Notes: generated from the sequence alone by a model not told the origin. A DNA stretch of 64,000 bases from Anopheles merus (GCF_017562075.2 NC_054083.1:186001-250000), one strand, 5' to 3'; positions 10,815-23,516 are shown, counted from the stretch's first letter. Made by a program: numbers and translations.

Positions 10815-12291
10815 TAGTGATGCGCGTTGCGTTCCGAACCTGCCAGGTGCGATCCGTTCCAGCATGCAAGCATCCGGACCGCGATCCTTATATTTTACCC
10901 AAGCAGGTTCAAACTGAACCTGTTGCTCCTACCGTTCTTTGCGATCCGACCTGAACCAACTGTTATCAACGATCTTATCGATCCGATCTGAACCGGCTGC
11001 TCTCAGCGTTCTCGGCGATCTGTGCTGGGCCGGTTGCTCTCAGTGCTTATTGCGATCCGGCCTAGAACGCACGACATTCTACTCTCTTTGTATGGATGAG
11101 CCGGTTTGCCGGTTCAATTTAAACCTGTTTCTCTCAGCGTTTTTTTCGATCCAGTCTGGAACGCACGATCATCTGCTCTCTTTCATACGATGTGCCGATT
11201 TGGTACGTACAAAGGAAGCAGGTAAAATCTGAACCTGTTTCTCTCAGCGTTCTTTGCGTTCAGGTAAAGAATGGCGTTCTCTTTTGCTTCTTTCTAGTAT
11301 GGACACACACACACATTCTGTCTATGTGAGTGATAACAGCGCAAGCCATACTCTCTCAGTCAAAGAGATAACGGTACAACACCTGAGCCGTGAAGCCAGG
11401 ATAGAGATTTGTGATTGGTGGGTGCTAATCGCCAAAATTTAAAGAGACAATCCTGCACTAGCGGTAAGCGCAATGAATGAAATGTTTCTCTTCTGCCATA
11501 TGGATGTTATCAGTATAGGTGCGTTATTTGGGCTGCATTGTGGTAGTCAATGAATTGCTATGTGTCTGGTGCTAAGCTGCTTCGTTGCGCATGCATCTCC
11601 AATGAACTCGTTTGAATTTTTACTTTAGATCTTCTTTGTGCAACTAAATATTGAGGGTGCATGACATGTTTATCCTTCCCCAATAATTTATTTAACACCG
11701 TTTATCGCCCCGTGAAACAGAAACAGAAACAACTTAACAGTCTATGTATTTTAAATAAACCAATGTTATTCGATGCTATCTGCTTCTATTAAGAAATATT
11801 AATTCAATCAGTGTAGTTTAATCCATACGAAATTTTAAAATCCGATTAAACTTGTAAGCTTTATGATTTTGCATCAAAATTTCTTACGTGTTGCAACAAA
11901 TTTCTGATTTACTTCTTAATTTAGAAGTATAAAAAGGGAATAATGATTAATGTTAGTAAAAAAAAAACCAAATTCCTTAAGCTTTTAATGAAAAAGGAAC
12001 TGTATAGCGGGCTACTTAAGTTAAGCGGGTATATTTTAGTAGAAGAATAGATTTAAACATTCAGTAAACTATTATTAAGCTTTGTTTTAATTGAAACTGT
12101 GTGATTACTGCACAAAAAATATAATACAAAATATTTTTGCATATTTTGAAGTTAACCATGTATAAAGTGAGCAACTGAAAAAAGCGTAACCATGGTAGGT
12201 CATCTTGAACCTGCGTTCCGCGTTCCGTTCTTTTTCTCAAGATTGGCAGGTTCGTTCCGTTCCTCAATTTTCGGAACTATTCTCATCACTA
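10815..12291. mobile_element. Non-autonomous hAT-type DNA transposon, 1477 bp
   Basis: It is bounded by an exact 8-bp target duplication (tatcctac, 10807-10814 and 12292-12299). The terminal inverted repeats are TAGTGATG...CATCACTA, with inner similarity (GTTCCGAACCTGCC). An 8-bp duplication with TAGTGATG ends is characteristic of the hAT superfamily. No transposase frame is present; the interior is degenerate tandem repeats at the left and A/T-rich DNA at 11600-12180. Confidence 0.88.
10880..11270. repeat. Degenerate subterminal tandem repeats of the hAT element
   Basis: Five or so units share AACCTGTTTCTCTCAGCGTT and GCGATCCGA/GCGTTCTTTGCG cores. Repeated subterminal motifs are often transposase binding sites in hAT elements; that role here is inferred. 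Confidence 0.7.
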
Positions 12292-12412
12292 TATCCTACT
12301 ATGGGGGGATCAATAAGTCACTGAAAGCCAAACCCACAAGTAGTGTGGAACAGGCAGGCCTTGACCGGCAACGGTTGTTGAGCCAAAAGAAGAAGAAGAA
12401 AGGCGGCTTAAG

Positions 12413-12701
12413 CTGGAGCCAAATCAGATTCGAACGATAAAAAAGGCGAAAGAACTCCGCAGGAGCCAAAGCCTCTCTTAACTATACTAACAACAACAAT
12501 TCGAACGATAAGGCAAAGCGTTAAGAGCTTTATTTCAGAACATCCGAAACAATCCGAATCTCATCAAGGAACGATCCCCATTTCTGTTGCATAGACTCCC
12601 GAGGCAGCGAGGAGCACTAGCTGAAAGGCTTGGAGAATTCCCCGTTGTAGCCGTAGGAGCCGGAACCTTCGCCCGGCGGAGCCCCTCGGCCGCAACAACA
12701 G
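12413..12701. other. Intergenic; contains a short (AAC)n-tailed repeat
   Basis: 12447-12500 (GGCGAAAGAACTCCGCAGGA, GCCAAAGCCTCTCT, ending AACAACAACAA) matches 38401-38458 closely. It looks like the 3' end of a second SINE-like family. The rest, up to the first recognisable copia codons near 12702, has no feature I can name. Confidence 0.55.
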
Positions 12702-13559
12702 GTTTCACAAACTACTTAAAGAAGCACGGCATTGTTCATCAAACATCCAACGTATACACTCTGGAACAAAATGGCATGGCGGAACGAGCGAATAGGTGCT
12801 TGTTACACATGGCGAAACTTTCAAAAAGTTTTTGGGCGGAAGCTGGGGCTGCTGCTGTGTACCTTTTGAATCGTTCTCTGACCAAAGGCTATAATGTTAC
12901 TCCGCAGGAAGCGTGGTCTGGTAAGAAACCTAACTTGTCCCATATTCGGATCATTGGTACTAGAGCGATGAAACTAATTCCGAAGCAACATCGCAAGAAG
13001 TGGGACGCTTAATCAGAAGAGTGCATTCTGACCGGTTTCGATGAGTTTACCAAAGGGTATAGAATGTACAACATCAGATCGAAGAAAGTAACAGTCAGTC
13101 GTGAAGTAAAATTCATTAATGAAGGTGTTGCTGTTCCTATCCCAGAAAATTCAAGAAGAAGGAATATGATTCTCCTTGAACATCAAGAGACAGTTTCTCT
13201 TTCACCGAATGCTACATCACAAATGGAGGCAGTTTTGAGTGAAAATGAGGACGAGGACAGCGACAGCGAATACTTCACGGACGCGAACAATGAAACTTCC
13301 GAAGATATCGATGGAACTAGTAACGAATGTGACGAAACAGTGGTCGATGATGATGCAGCTGTGAACAGCGAAACTCTCGTTATACCATCTCAATCGCAAA
13401 TCCTGAGGCGAAGCAGTCGGACGCGTAAAGTCCCAGGGAAGTATAATGATTTTATAATCCCAAATGGCTCTGGTCTTTTCAGCAATGTTACCAGTTCAAA
13501 GATCATGAGCAGCAATTCAACCGAGGATCCAATCACACACCAGGATGCAATGTCGCGTA
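12702..13559 (+). pseudogene. Copia B integrase C-terminal half and linker
   Basis: Encodes the final integrase segment (EQNGMAERANRCLLHMAK, with the catalytic-type E, then YLLNRSLTKGYNVTPQEAW) and the acidic Ser-rich linker that precedes RT in copia polyproteins (LRRSSRTRKVPGKYNDF). An in-frame stop lies at 13010-13012. Translation stays open to the copia C insertion point. Confidence 0.85.
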
Positions 13560-13739
13560 TAAAAGCAGAGCGAAGGAAAATGTGATATGCAGAGCAAAGT
13601 AAATACACGTGCGTTCGGTTCAGTTAACAAAAGCAAAGAGAAATATATTCTGTCAGATTGACATATTGGTGTATGGTGTCATTTGTTGTGCAGGGTTCTT
13701 CGGTGTACAACTACGTCGTTATATGTTTGTCCGTTAACA
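13560..13739 (-). repeat. 3' LTR of copia C
   Basis: 180 bp, beginning TGTTAACGG on the minus strand right after the purine tract. Matches 25613-25781. Confidence 0.9.
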
Positions 13740-13746
13740 CCCCTCC

Positions 13747-14366
13747 TCAAACATATAACGGTTCAACTCCCAAGACGGCTCGATGTTTGACAAACGATAC
13801 CTGAGGAAGTCCCTTTGTTAAAATGTCTGCTGGTTGATCAGTGGTTGGGAGCTTCACTCTTTCTTCATGAACACACTGCTTGATAAAGTGCAATTTGATT
13901 TCAGTGTGCTTGAGCCTTTTCGACGAACCATTCGAATTTGCTATAGCTATAGCAGACTGATTGTCTTCGAAGACTTCTACAGGTAGATTATCTCGAAGGC
14001 TCAGCTCCTCGAATAGTTTGCATGTCCATAGTACCTCACAGATGCAGTCGGATAGAGCTGAACATTCTGCTTCAGTTGATGACAATGCTATCGTCCGCTG
14101 CTTTTTAGTGCTCCAAGCAGTAGTTGCCCCATAGACTTTAATTAAGCAACCTGAGGTGGAACGCCTATCCATCACATCTGTTGCCCAATTCGCATCTGCA
14201 AATCCAATTATTTGACGACATGCAGGATCGCTTTTCTTATGAATTAGCCCATAGTCAATTGTGCCCTTCAAGTAGCGAAGAATCCTTTTAGCATGTTTCC
14301 AATGTTCTTCCCCAGGATTACTCTCGAACTGACTGAAGTAAGAAACCGCAGCACTTATGTCAGGAC
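13747..14366 (-). pseudogene. Copia C RNase H segment
   Basis: The open frame encodes RPDISAAVSYFSQFE, then IGFADANWATD (catalytic D), TEAECSALSD (E), FEDNQSAIAIA (D) and ends with ADILTKGLP. All RNase H carboxylates are present. It is cut at 14366 where copia F's 5' LTR begins; about 80-100 residues between this and the RT piece at 17735 are missing. Confidence 0.87.
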
Positions 14367-14586
14367 TGTTGGAGTTTGCACCGACGCCTAATTTGACAAT
14401 AGTGTTACCTTACTGTTTATATTAACCTTTGCGTTCACACCTTTCCTTATTTTGTTACCTTGTTTTGTACCATGTAAATATCTTGATCAGACAATAAATG
14501 AACTATGTAGTTGAGCTTAGACCGTCAGCCAGAACGGAACCACTGCGTTTGTTGGATTTATTCCTTTTATTAAGCTTAACTCAACA
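14367..14586 (+). repeat. 5' LTR of copia F
   Basis: 220 bp from TGTTGGAGTTTGC to CTTAACTCAACA (TG...CA ends), directly before the primer site. There is no partner LTR in the window. Confidence 0.8.
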
Positions 14587-14745
14587 GGTTAAGGGCCCAG
14601 TTAGAGGCTAATTGCGTAATTTCTGCTGAATAATATCTTGACCAGTCAGAGTCGAGTACGTGTGTGAAAATTAGGAGTGAATTCGGTCGCGCTTCCGAAT
14701 AGAAATCCACAGTGCTAAGCAGCTACGAGCAGTACTGAATACAAA

Positions 14746-15341
14746 ATGGTGGACAGCAAGATGTCGTTCCCGAAACTAAACGCAACAAATTGGAGCACTT
14801 GGAAAGTGCGTATAGAAAACTTGCTACAGCGTGATGATCTTTGGGAGGTTGTGGTGAAACAACCGGAGGCTAAGAACAAAGCAGATGATGATTAGATGTC
14901 CAACAAAAGGCACGCCAAGGCAACTATCATCTTATCGCTGGAAGACAATCAGTTCCCATTAGTGAAAAACAAGGAAACGGCACACGATGTTTTCAATGCT
15001 CTTAAGAAACATCACGAGAAAAATACGCGATCGGTAAAAGTTTCACTACTGAAGAAACTTTGCGCGTTGAACCTGGCAGAGCATGGTGATGTTGAACAGC
15101 ATTTGTTTAAAATCGACGAATTATTCGATCGCTTGAGTGCAGCTGGAATGGCTCTTGACACCGACACGAAAATATGCATGATTTTTCGTAGCCTTCCCGC
15201 ATCGTATGATACGTTAGTGACAGCACTCGATTGTTTTTCGGATGACGACATTTCTGTGGAATTGGTGCGATCGAAAATAGCGGATGAAAGCCAGCGCAGG
15301 ATCGAACGTGAGTGTGGCTCAAACAATAGGAGCGACTAAGC
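14746..15341 (+). pseudogene. Copia F Gag
   Basis: ATG at 14746 starts a copia-type Gag (FPKLNATNWSTWKVRIENLL). An in-frame TAG at 14893-14895 breaks it; the frame resumes at once and runs to 15341 (UBN2/Gag-polypeptide-like region, LFDRLSAAG, LPASYDTLVTALD). Confidence 0.87.
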
Positions 15342-17734
15342 ACATACCTCAGCAGAAAATAATCGACACCGTCCTCCCCATCTTTGTCATTTTTGTAAGA
15401 AGCCCGGCCATCTCATGGCAAATTGCAAAAAGAGACAAAACCAAAGTAAGAACAATGGCAACGCGAAGATCGTATTGAGCGATGTTCCTGGAACAGCGTT
15501 TGTTGTTAACGGTGGGTGCAGCAACGCTTGGATTATCGACAGCGGTGCCAGTGCTCATATGTGCAACGACAAAGCCATTTTCACCGAATTGAACGAATTT
15601 GCTGGAGATTTTATAACGCTCGCAAATGGTGAAAAGACAAGGGTTCTAGGTGAAGGAAAAGCGGTTATTTCTGTGATTGATGGTAATCAGGAGAAGCGGC
15701 ACATTACCTTCAGTGACCTGAAATATGTGCCCGGATTAGAAGCAAATCTATTCTCAGTACATCGCTTGGCGAAGAAAAGTATGAGTGCGATATTCGACTG
15801 CGAAGGGTGCAAAATTATTGACATGCATGGAACCATCGTGGCAACTGGCGTACGGTACATTGGTATCTACAATTGGTGGAGTCGTCCATGAGAGCAGCCA
15901 GCGACTAACATCAGAATTGTCAGCATCAGTGGCACCGGCGTCTGGGACACCGCGATTGGGCAGCCATCGAGAGAATCAACAAGGAGCAGCTAGGCACCGG
16001 GATGAAGATCATCGATTGCGGCGCGAAACTGGTGTGCGAATGCTGCCTTCAGGGGAAATCTACCCGAGCCCCCTTCCCAGCTGAGACCGACCGGAAGTCG
16101 ACGAAGGTGTTGGACATCGTACACACAGACGTATGTGGTCCGATGGAAACATTAACACCGAGTGGCAACAGGTATGTAATGCATATAGTCGATGATTTTA
16201 GCAGATTTACCGTTGTTTACTGCAGAAGAAATCAGATGCCACGGAGAAAATAATCGAATACGTAGAGTGGGTAGGAAATATTTTCGGCAGAAAACCTCGT
16301 TTTATTCGTTCTGATGGTGGGGGATGATGGGGAATTCGACAACACAAGTTTGCGAAAATTTTACATTAATAAAGGAATCAAGCCTCAGTTCACAACACCC
16401 TATTCCCCTCAATCCAACGGCGTGGCAGAATGAAAGAATCGATCGATCACCGAGATGGCTACTTGTATGCTGATCGATTCGCGTATGGATAAACGTTTTT
16501 GGGGTAAAGCGATGCTAACGGCAACATACATGCAGAACCGCTTACCATCTAGATCTGTTAACAAAACACCGTATGGTATGGTGGAATCGTAAGCCGGACT
16601 TAAGACACAAACGCATTTTTGGTAGTGATGCTTATGTTCACTTGCCGAAAGTGAAACGAAATAAGTTAGACGATGGAGCTATAAAGCTAAAACTGGTTGG
16701 ATACTCCTCAGAGCATAAAGCTTATAGATTTGTGAATCCTGAAACTGACGACATAACAATAAATCGAGACGTCCGGTTCATCGAATATGAAAATAGAAAC
16801 AGTTTTGTAGAAGTTTCATTAGTTTCACGTTCTCAAAAGAATGCAAGCGATGACAATGACGAAACTATAATTGGACAGACAAGCGAAGGGGCATCAGGAG
16901 AGGAGGAGATCCAAAACACAGAAACTACAGAAACAGATGAAAATGCTCGCCCAGAAAGAGTAACAAGACCGCCTCCGTACTTAGAAGATTATGTTTTAGG
17001 GTACGCAGCTAGCGTAGCTTCATGTGCTCGTGAAGAACCTTTAAATGTAGAAGAGGCCATGAAAGAAGCAGAGTGGCGTGAAGCTATGGCGTCCGAAATG
17101 CAATCACATCATAAGATTGGCACATGAGAATTGGTGCCCCTCCCTAATACGGACCTCACACGAGGCGTAAACTCAAAAAGTTTACGCTTGATTTGTATGG
17201 GAGAGCGTAAACTTCCTGTCAAAAGATTATAGGGTTGTATGGCTAAAATTTAGTTTACGCCAAAGTTTACGCTTCGTGTGACGTCCGTATAAGGGGCGTA
17301 ACCAATGGCTTTCAAGATGAGTATTTAAAATCAAAAGAAATGTGCAAGATGGAATAGTTAAGTACAAACCTCGTGTTGTAGCACAAGGTTATATGCAACG
17401 ATTTGGCATTGATTATAGTGACAAATCACTCGACATTTCGAACTTTTCTCACTGTTGCTTGTAAACGAAAAATGACAGTACGCCATCTGGACGTGAAAAC
17501 GGCATACTTCAATGGAACACTAAGCGAAGAAATTTAAATGCGTCAACCACCTGGTTTCGCAGTAAATGGGCAGGAGGAGCTAGTTTGTCGGCTTAAACGG
17601 AGCATTTATGGATTACATCAATCTGCTCGTTGTTGGTATCGAAAATTGAACGACGTGTTAGCCAAACTAGCATTTAAAGCTTCTTCGGCAGATCAATGCA
17701 TGTATGTAAAGTCTACAATACAGTATTGATGTAT
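15342..17734 (+). pseudogene. Copia F zinc knuckle, protease, integrase and partial RT
   Basis: A zinc knuckle (CHFCKKPGHLMANC) lies near 15378-15428, then protease WIIDSGASAHM (15532) and LKYVPGLEANLFSV. Integrase appears in several frames: CCLQGKSTRAPF, HTDVCGPM (catalytic D) and YSPQSNGVAE (E) just before an in-frame stop. 16573-17127 holds the integrase C-terminus and linker. RT survives only as RLKRSIYGLHQSARCWYRKL (17590-17650). There are at least five frame breaks. Confidence 0.85.
17148..17289. mobile_element. 142-bp MITE with 3-bp TAA duplication, in copia F
   Basis: Terminal inverted repeats of about 25 bp (TACGGACCTCACACGA / TCGTGTGACGTCCGTA). TAA occurs on both sides (17145-17147, 17290-17292), and the RT linker frame continues across once the MITE is ignored. 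A 3-bp TWA duplication is usual for PIF/Harbinger, but the family is not certain. Interior repeats of GTTTACGC are present. Confidence 0.85.
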
Positions 17735-18377
17735 TTCTCCTGACTCAGTTTCATGATTCCATTCATTGGCTCTCTTTCACACATCATTTGTTTCACGGTT
17801 TTGATTTCCTGAAGGTTCTTTGCAATGATAAGCACGTCGTCAACATACAACAACACGTAGACAGGACCAAGTTTGCTTACTCGTATATATAAACAGCTAT
17901 CTTCCTAGTATTGACGAAAACCACAACGTGAAATGTGTTCATTGAAACATTCATTCCACGCCTTAGATGCTTGCTTTAGACCGTAAATTGATTTGTTGAG
18001 TGGACATACTTTATCCCCCTCCTCAAATCCTTTAGGTTGGCGCATGTAAATTTCTTCCTTCAATGTTCCGTTGAGAAAGGCAGATGTTACGTCCATTTGA
18101 TGAACAGCATAATCAAATTGGTTTTCGATAGCAAGCATTGAGCGTACAGTCGACATTTTACTACAGGTGCATAAGTTTCCGAAAAGTCGAAACCATATCG
18201 CTGTGTGAAACCTTTGGCGACTAAACGTGCCTTTCATTTTTCCACGGTTCAATCCGGTCCAAATTTGAGACGAAAACCCCATTTACGATCCACTGGTTTG
18301 CGTCCGGTTGGTAGGTCCACCAATTCCCACGTATTATTTTCAGCAAGCGATTCCAGCTCTTTATCGATAGCTAGTTT
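17735..18377 (-). pseudogene. Copia C RT segment
   Basis: The minus strand encodes YAVHQMDVTSAFLNGTLKEE, SIYGLKQASKAWNE and, after an in-frame stop near 17905, YVLLYVDDVLIIAKN (catalytic VDD). The N-terminal part (18280-18377) is out of frame. This is the Ty1/copia RT fold between fingers and palm. Confidence 0.85.
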
Positions 18378-19897
18378 CCATTCAGGCTAATCTGCTAGCT
18401 TTTTCAACTCATCAATACTGTCAATATTTTCAACAAAATTTTCAGCATTCAATGCATAGGCAAAACACAAATAATCGTCCAATTTTGCAGGAGGCTTACA
18501 AGCTCGACCACTGCATCGAGGAAGATCGCTTTCTTCCTCTTCAAGAGGATCTTAGTTTACGTTGAATGAATTATTTGCTGCATCATCAAATGTATCTTCT
18601 CCCGTATCGATTTCTACTGGCAGAACCGCAATGTTTGCTGAAATTTTACGTTACTTTCAGCGAGATCAATGTCAGTTGCGATTGACATAACCGATGGTCT
18701 TTGAATGGATTCCATTACATTTTCAGCATGATTGGAGGCAGTCAAGGGGTTATAAGGTCCAAGTAACTGGCCATGATGGAGATTGACATTCTGATCTTGG
18801 GTATTATTGGCTTCAATGCTCATATGCCGCTGTTTAATTGATATTTCTTCGATAACAACATCTCTGGCGATAAATATTTACTTACCATCCCATAAGCGAT
18901 AACCACCACCGCTATAGCCAACAAAGTAACTGGTTTTGCTGCGAGGTTCCAGTTTGCTACGTTTTTCTTTCGGGATGTGGCAATAAGCATTGCTTCCAAA
19001 AATACAAAATCGTGATACATCCGGCTTATGCCCATACCAAAGTTCATATGGCATTTTATCGGAATTAAGTGCTGCTGTGGGGCTTCGATTCAGGAGATAA
19101 ACAACCGTCAGAACCGCCTCGTTCCACATGTTTTTCTTCAGATTCTAGTCAGCTGTCATAGCTCTGGCTTTGTCAAGAATGGTACGGTTAAATCTTTCGC
19201 TGACCCCATTTTGCTGGGGAGTATATGGCACAGTAAATTCCATTGTTATGCCCTTCATATGGCAAAATTCCATTAATCTCTTACCCACATACTCTCCTCC
19301 GTTGTCACAACGTAAACGGCTAGTGGTGCTGTCGAAATGAGCTTCTGCCATGGCAGTATATGTTTGAAAACAATCTAATACATCGCTTTTCGCGCAGATG
19401 AAATAAACTACACAGAAATGTATGAAATCATCCATAAATGTTACAAAATAACGTTTTCCGTTCCATGAGGTTGGGTTCATATAACCACACACATCGCTAT
19501 GTATCAATTCAAGTGGTCGGGAACTACGCGGCAGTCTATGCTCCTGGAAAGGTTGGCGCGTTGGTTTACCTTCCATGCAAGAACCGCATATACTACCCAG
19601 TCCATCTGTTGTGTTAATAGCTTCTTTCTTCAGTGACAATCCTCTGACCATTTCGTCAGAAATGACCTTCATTAAATCATGCTTGCCTATGTGTCCGTAT
19701 CTTCTATGCTATAGCTGAGCATCATCCATTGCATTCTGCGATACTAGCGCTTCTGAATTATTTGGTTTATAACCTCAACATCTAATTCATATAGACGGTT
19801 TAATCGGCTTCCCGTGCACAATTCATGCCCATCGCGCTTAATAACCAAAAAATTACATCCATTCCAAGATGTCCAACGCGAGGAATCGAAAAGAGAT
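18378..19897 (-). pseudogene. Copia C integrase and linker
   Basis: 19145-19672 is open: CGSCMEGKPTRQPF, LIHSDVCGYM (D), LRCDNGGEY (D) and QQNGVSERFNRT (E), so all three DDE residues are present. After a stop the frame goes on at 18878-19129 (YLLNRSPTAALNSDKMPYEL, FGSNAYCHIPK). 18378-18877 is the acidic linker with stops. 19673-19897 is the GAG-pre-integrase part, cut by the MITE at 19900. Confidence 0.86.
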
Positions 19898-20341
19898 TAC
19901 AGTCTGCTCCCGAGTTACGCGGTTTCTGCGTTCCCGACGAATCCGCGTAACTCGAATATCCGCGTAAGTCGAATTTCACGTTTTTTGACTAAAATACTAT
20001 TGATTACTCGTAGTTTTTTTTAATCTAATTTAGTGCTTTTATACACTTTATCATTCAGTTGATATGATTCGCGCAGAAAATTCTACTATTTTTTGGCTTT
20101 TAAGCGGTTTCAATATGTTAGCAAAAATGCAATTTATACCGAACTTGAAGCAAATTGTACTGATTTGACATTTTTTATCTGTCATTTGTTTATTTGTTTA
20201 TTTGTAAATGTTAAGTGATTGGCCATCATTGGCCTTATCACTGATCTTATAAACTAAACTTATAATAACATAAAGCATCACGGTACAATGTAACATCAGC
20301 ACAAAATAAATAACACAGAGTATCACAGCAAGAAAAACAGG

Positions 20342-22474
20342 TTAACTTAGGGAATTCCAGTCAAAAGAGTCATAATGTGCATTAAATCTAAAAGCCATCG
20401 CAGTCAAAGGTTCATTATCGCTATATGCACGTCTAGTTTGGTCAACTCTAAGTAGCCTAAAGTTTCTTAAAATACGAGCAGGTACGTGGAAATTAACTCT
20501 AGCTAAAAGGTCCGGTGAATCTATCTCTCCTAGGATGATTTTTTCCATAAACAAGATTTGCGCCGTTTCGCGACGAGTAGCGAGAGACTCGAGTCCAAAA
20601 ATTAAACACCGGGCATGATAACTAGGTCTTGCTGCTACGTTACGCCAGGGTGTGAACCGTAAGACCAAACGGGTGAATTTTTTCTGCACTGACTCAATCT
20701 TATTCGACCATAACGACGACGATGGGCACCAAACTACTGAGGAGTATTCTAAGATGGATCTGACTAGTGATTTGTAGAGTGCGACAAGACAATGTGGGTC
20801 GGAGAATTCTCTCGACTGCCTGCGTATAAATCCTAGCATTCTGTTCGCTCTATCAATAATTTCGTTATGGTGCACATGAAAGTCAAGTTTACGGTCAAGG
20901 GTAACTCCTAAGTCTTTTACTGCACTGTGTCGTTGTAATTGTGTACCGGAGATGCAGTAGTTAAACACTATTGGACAATTAGAACGGTGAAACGACATGG
21001 ACAAACATTTATCAACAGAAATTTGTAGGTCGTTGTTCAGACACCAGTCAGAAAAAGAGTCGATCGATGCTTGCAGGACAAGACAATCACCAAAACACCT
21101 CACAGGAAAAAAAAGTCTAAGATCGTCCGCATACAATAAACATTCAGATTCCCTTACTACAGTAGTAACGTCATTGAAAAATAAAGAAAACAGCAAAGGT
21201 CCAAGGTTACTACCCTGTGGCACGTCTAAACAACTCACGAATTCCCTAGATGTCATACATTCAACTTTCACGCGATATCGACGATTGGTGAGATAAGATT
21301 CGAACCACTCAACTAAAGGGGTAGAGAATCCAAGACGAGCAAGCTTCGCCAACAGCAAGCGATGATTCACCCGATCAAAGGCAGCCTTAAGGTCGGTATA
21401 GATGACATCCATCTGGGCTCCCGAAGCGAATGCAGCATGGCAGTGAGATACAAACTCCACCAAATTAGTGGTCACACTGCGGCGAGGGAAGAACCCGTGT
21501 TGGCGTGTTGATATCAGCGAGCGGCAACAGTTCAAGAGCGAGTTCTGGACGACGACTTCAAAAACCTTAGCACCTGCAGGCAAAGTAGTAATGCCACGGT
21601 AGTTTTCCACTAAGCTCTTATCCCCCTTTTTATGCACAGGAAACATGTAGGACGATTTCCATGCTCCTGGAAACATACGCTGATTGAGCGAGAGTGTGAA
21701 GATACGAGCCAGAGGTCCGGCCAAAACTTCGCTACATTTGGCAAGAACTGCGGTCGGAAAACCTTCAGGTCCAGGGTTGTAGGATGGTTTGACCTGCTTG
21801 AGCGCCTTTAGCACAGAATCTCTGGAGATGTTTATGTCACGCACATTAACATCGACAGCGTCGGAGGGCACGTTGTTGAGAGCAGCATCCAATGAGAAGC
21901 CAGGAGCTTCAGTGGCAAACGAACTCATGAAACGATCGGCAAATAAATTGCAGGTTTCCTCTTTGGTACACGAAGTTGTTCCATTAAAGGAAACTATAGC
22001 TGGCAAGGAGCTGTTTTTCCGTTTTGTGTCGACATACCTCCAAAATTTTTTCGGTTTTCTTCTTAAGCTGAACTGTATACGAATCAAAAAACGAGAGTGT
22101 AGTTGTCTATTATAGCTTCTATATACATTGTGTGCTGCGATGAACCGCAATCTCGATTGTTGTGTTCCACTGTTTTGGTAAAACCGATAGCAGGAAGATT
22201 TGTTTCGTTTTAAACGGCGTAATTGAGCATTACCCCACGGTGGACCCTGTCGTGGGCGTTTTATAGGGCAGCAGGCAGATAAATGTACCGTAAATTTCCG
22301 ATTGAACATATCGAGTGCATGGTTTACGTCCGGGTTTCCATCAAGGAATGACCAGTCAGAGGATTGCAGTAGATCATTTAGAATCAAGAAGTTTGTGCGA
22401 CTGTAGTCGAGCAACCTGATTCTTGATGTGATGTTGTGTGATGTTCTGCTTTGGCTAAGCCGTTCGGCAGGCAT
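20342..22474 (-). pseudogene. LINE ORF2, RT part (710 codons open)
   Basis: Reverse transcriptase with PVHKKGDKSLVENYRGI, QHGFFPRRSVTTNLVEF, DLKAAFDRVNH, VPQGSNLGPLLFSLFFND and the catalytic LLYADDLRLFF, followed by the C-terminal EYSSVVWCP region. The frame is open to its natural stop. It overlaps the endonuclease frame at 22384-22474, so one frameshift separates the two ORF2 halves. Confidence 0.92.
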
Positions 22475-23391
22475 AGCTCTATAGGCGGATGATAGCCATC
22501 AATAGCAACTATGGGGAAGGGTGTTATTGCCGGTGAAGAGCATTGTTGCAGGGTATCGTCGCATACAAAGATCAAATCGAGGTAGTTATTCGACGCATTA
22601 TGAATTTTGTTAATCTGGTATAGTCCGTTGCTATTCATACAATCAAGAAGAAGGCGACAGTTGTCCGTGATCCTCGAGCATTCGTAGTCAACTTGGAGCA
22701 TAAGTGGATTTGTTTCATCGGGTATCCAATTCAGGTTTGACAAATTGAAGTCCCCGAATAACAAACACATTTCATTAGCTTTACACGCTACGTCGTCAAT
22801 AGTTGAACAGATTGTGTGAATAACCGACGTGTTATTTGTCATGTCAGGAGGAACATACATTGCGCCGATAACATACGTTTTCTTAATGCTGTAAATCTTT
22901 AACCAAAGTTGCTCGACAGTGTCTGATGTAGAACATAAGAGTACTCGCAAATGTGAGGCGACAGCTATGAGAACCCCACCACCTTTGGTTTTCCTACTAT
23001 TTCTGTCATTACGGTCCTTTCTGAAGACGATATAATGGTCCGGAAACAACTGTGACGAGTTAATAGAGGAGTCCAACCATGTTTCAGTCAGGATAATGAC
23101 GTCGTAATGAGTAGTAGAAACATAATCGAATACCTCATGACATTTAGTTTTTAGTCCTCTTACATTTTGATATAAAAATAACAAATCGTCAGTATTATTT
23201 AAGGAGGCAACCCCTGCAGGAATGACATGACCGTCGTGCGTTTGTGTGAGTGTAGGATCTGTACTGTAGCAATAGTGCTGCTGAAGTTGCGTAGTGTTGG
23301 GTTCACGATCGTTAAGTAGCCTACACGAGATGCCGTTACTACAGACTGCTTCAGTGGTGGTAAAGTTGTTTGTTGTTGGAGGAACAATCAT
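22384..23391 (-). pseudogene. LINE ORF2, APE-type endonuclease part
   Basis: Encodes the apurinic-endonuclease fold that nicks target DNA: LLFLYQNVRGLKTK, VIILTETWLDSS (catalytic E), YVPP, LLFGDFNLSNLNW (D/N). The distal SDH-type motif reads DGYHPPI, so the last catalytic His is retained but its context is altered. The frame shifts relative to RT near 22440. Confidence 0.88.
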
Positions 23392-23516
23392 CAGGTGAGT
23401 GCGTAAATTATCAACAAAAGTTGTTTCGACGTTATTTGGCTCATATGCGGTGTACTGCTGATTAGCGAGCGTGCGAGTGTGCGTGATGTGTGTGAATTGT
23501 TTATCGGTGTTGATAA

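Larger units (their letters stand above)
10762..12412 (+). repeat. SINE (Sine200-like) split by a hAT-type insertion
   Basis: 10762-10814 carries box B remains and the ACCGTGCCGCCATACGTAGG segment. 12292-12412 carries the rest (AATAAGTCACTGAAAGCC, GCAGGCCTTGACCGGCAACG) and an AGAAGAAGAAG tail. The two halves abut through the duplicated 8-mer tatcctac, so they are one SINE copy interrupted at 10815-12291. Confidence 0.88.
14367..17734 (+). mobile_element. Ty1/copia element F (plus), 3'-truncated, inside copia C
   Basis: The 5' LTR (14367-14586) is followed by a primer site (GGTTAAGGGCCCAG at 14587), gag, protease, integrase and the first part of RT. The element ends abruptly near 17734, in RT, where the copia C RT resumes on the other strand. 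RNase H and a 3' LTR are absent. Loss of both the F tail and part of copia C at this junction points to a deletion after insertion. Confidence 0.86.
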
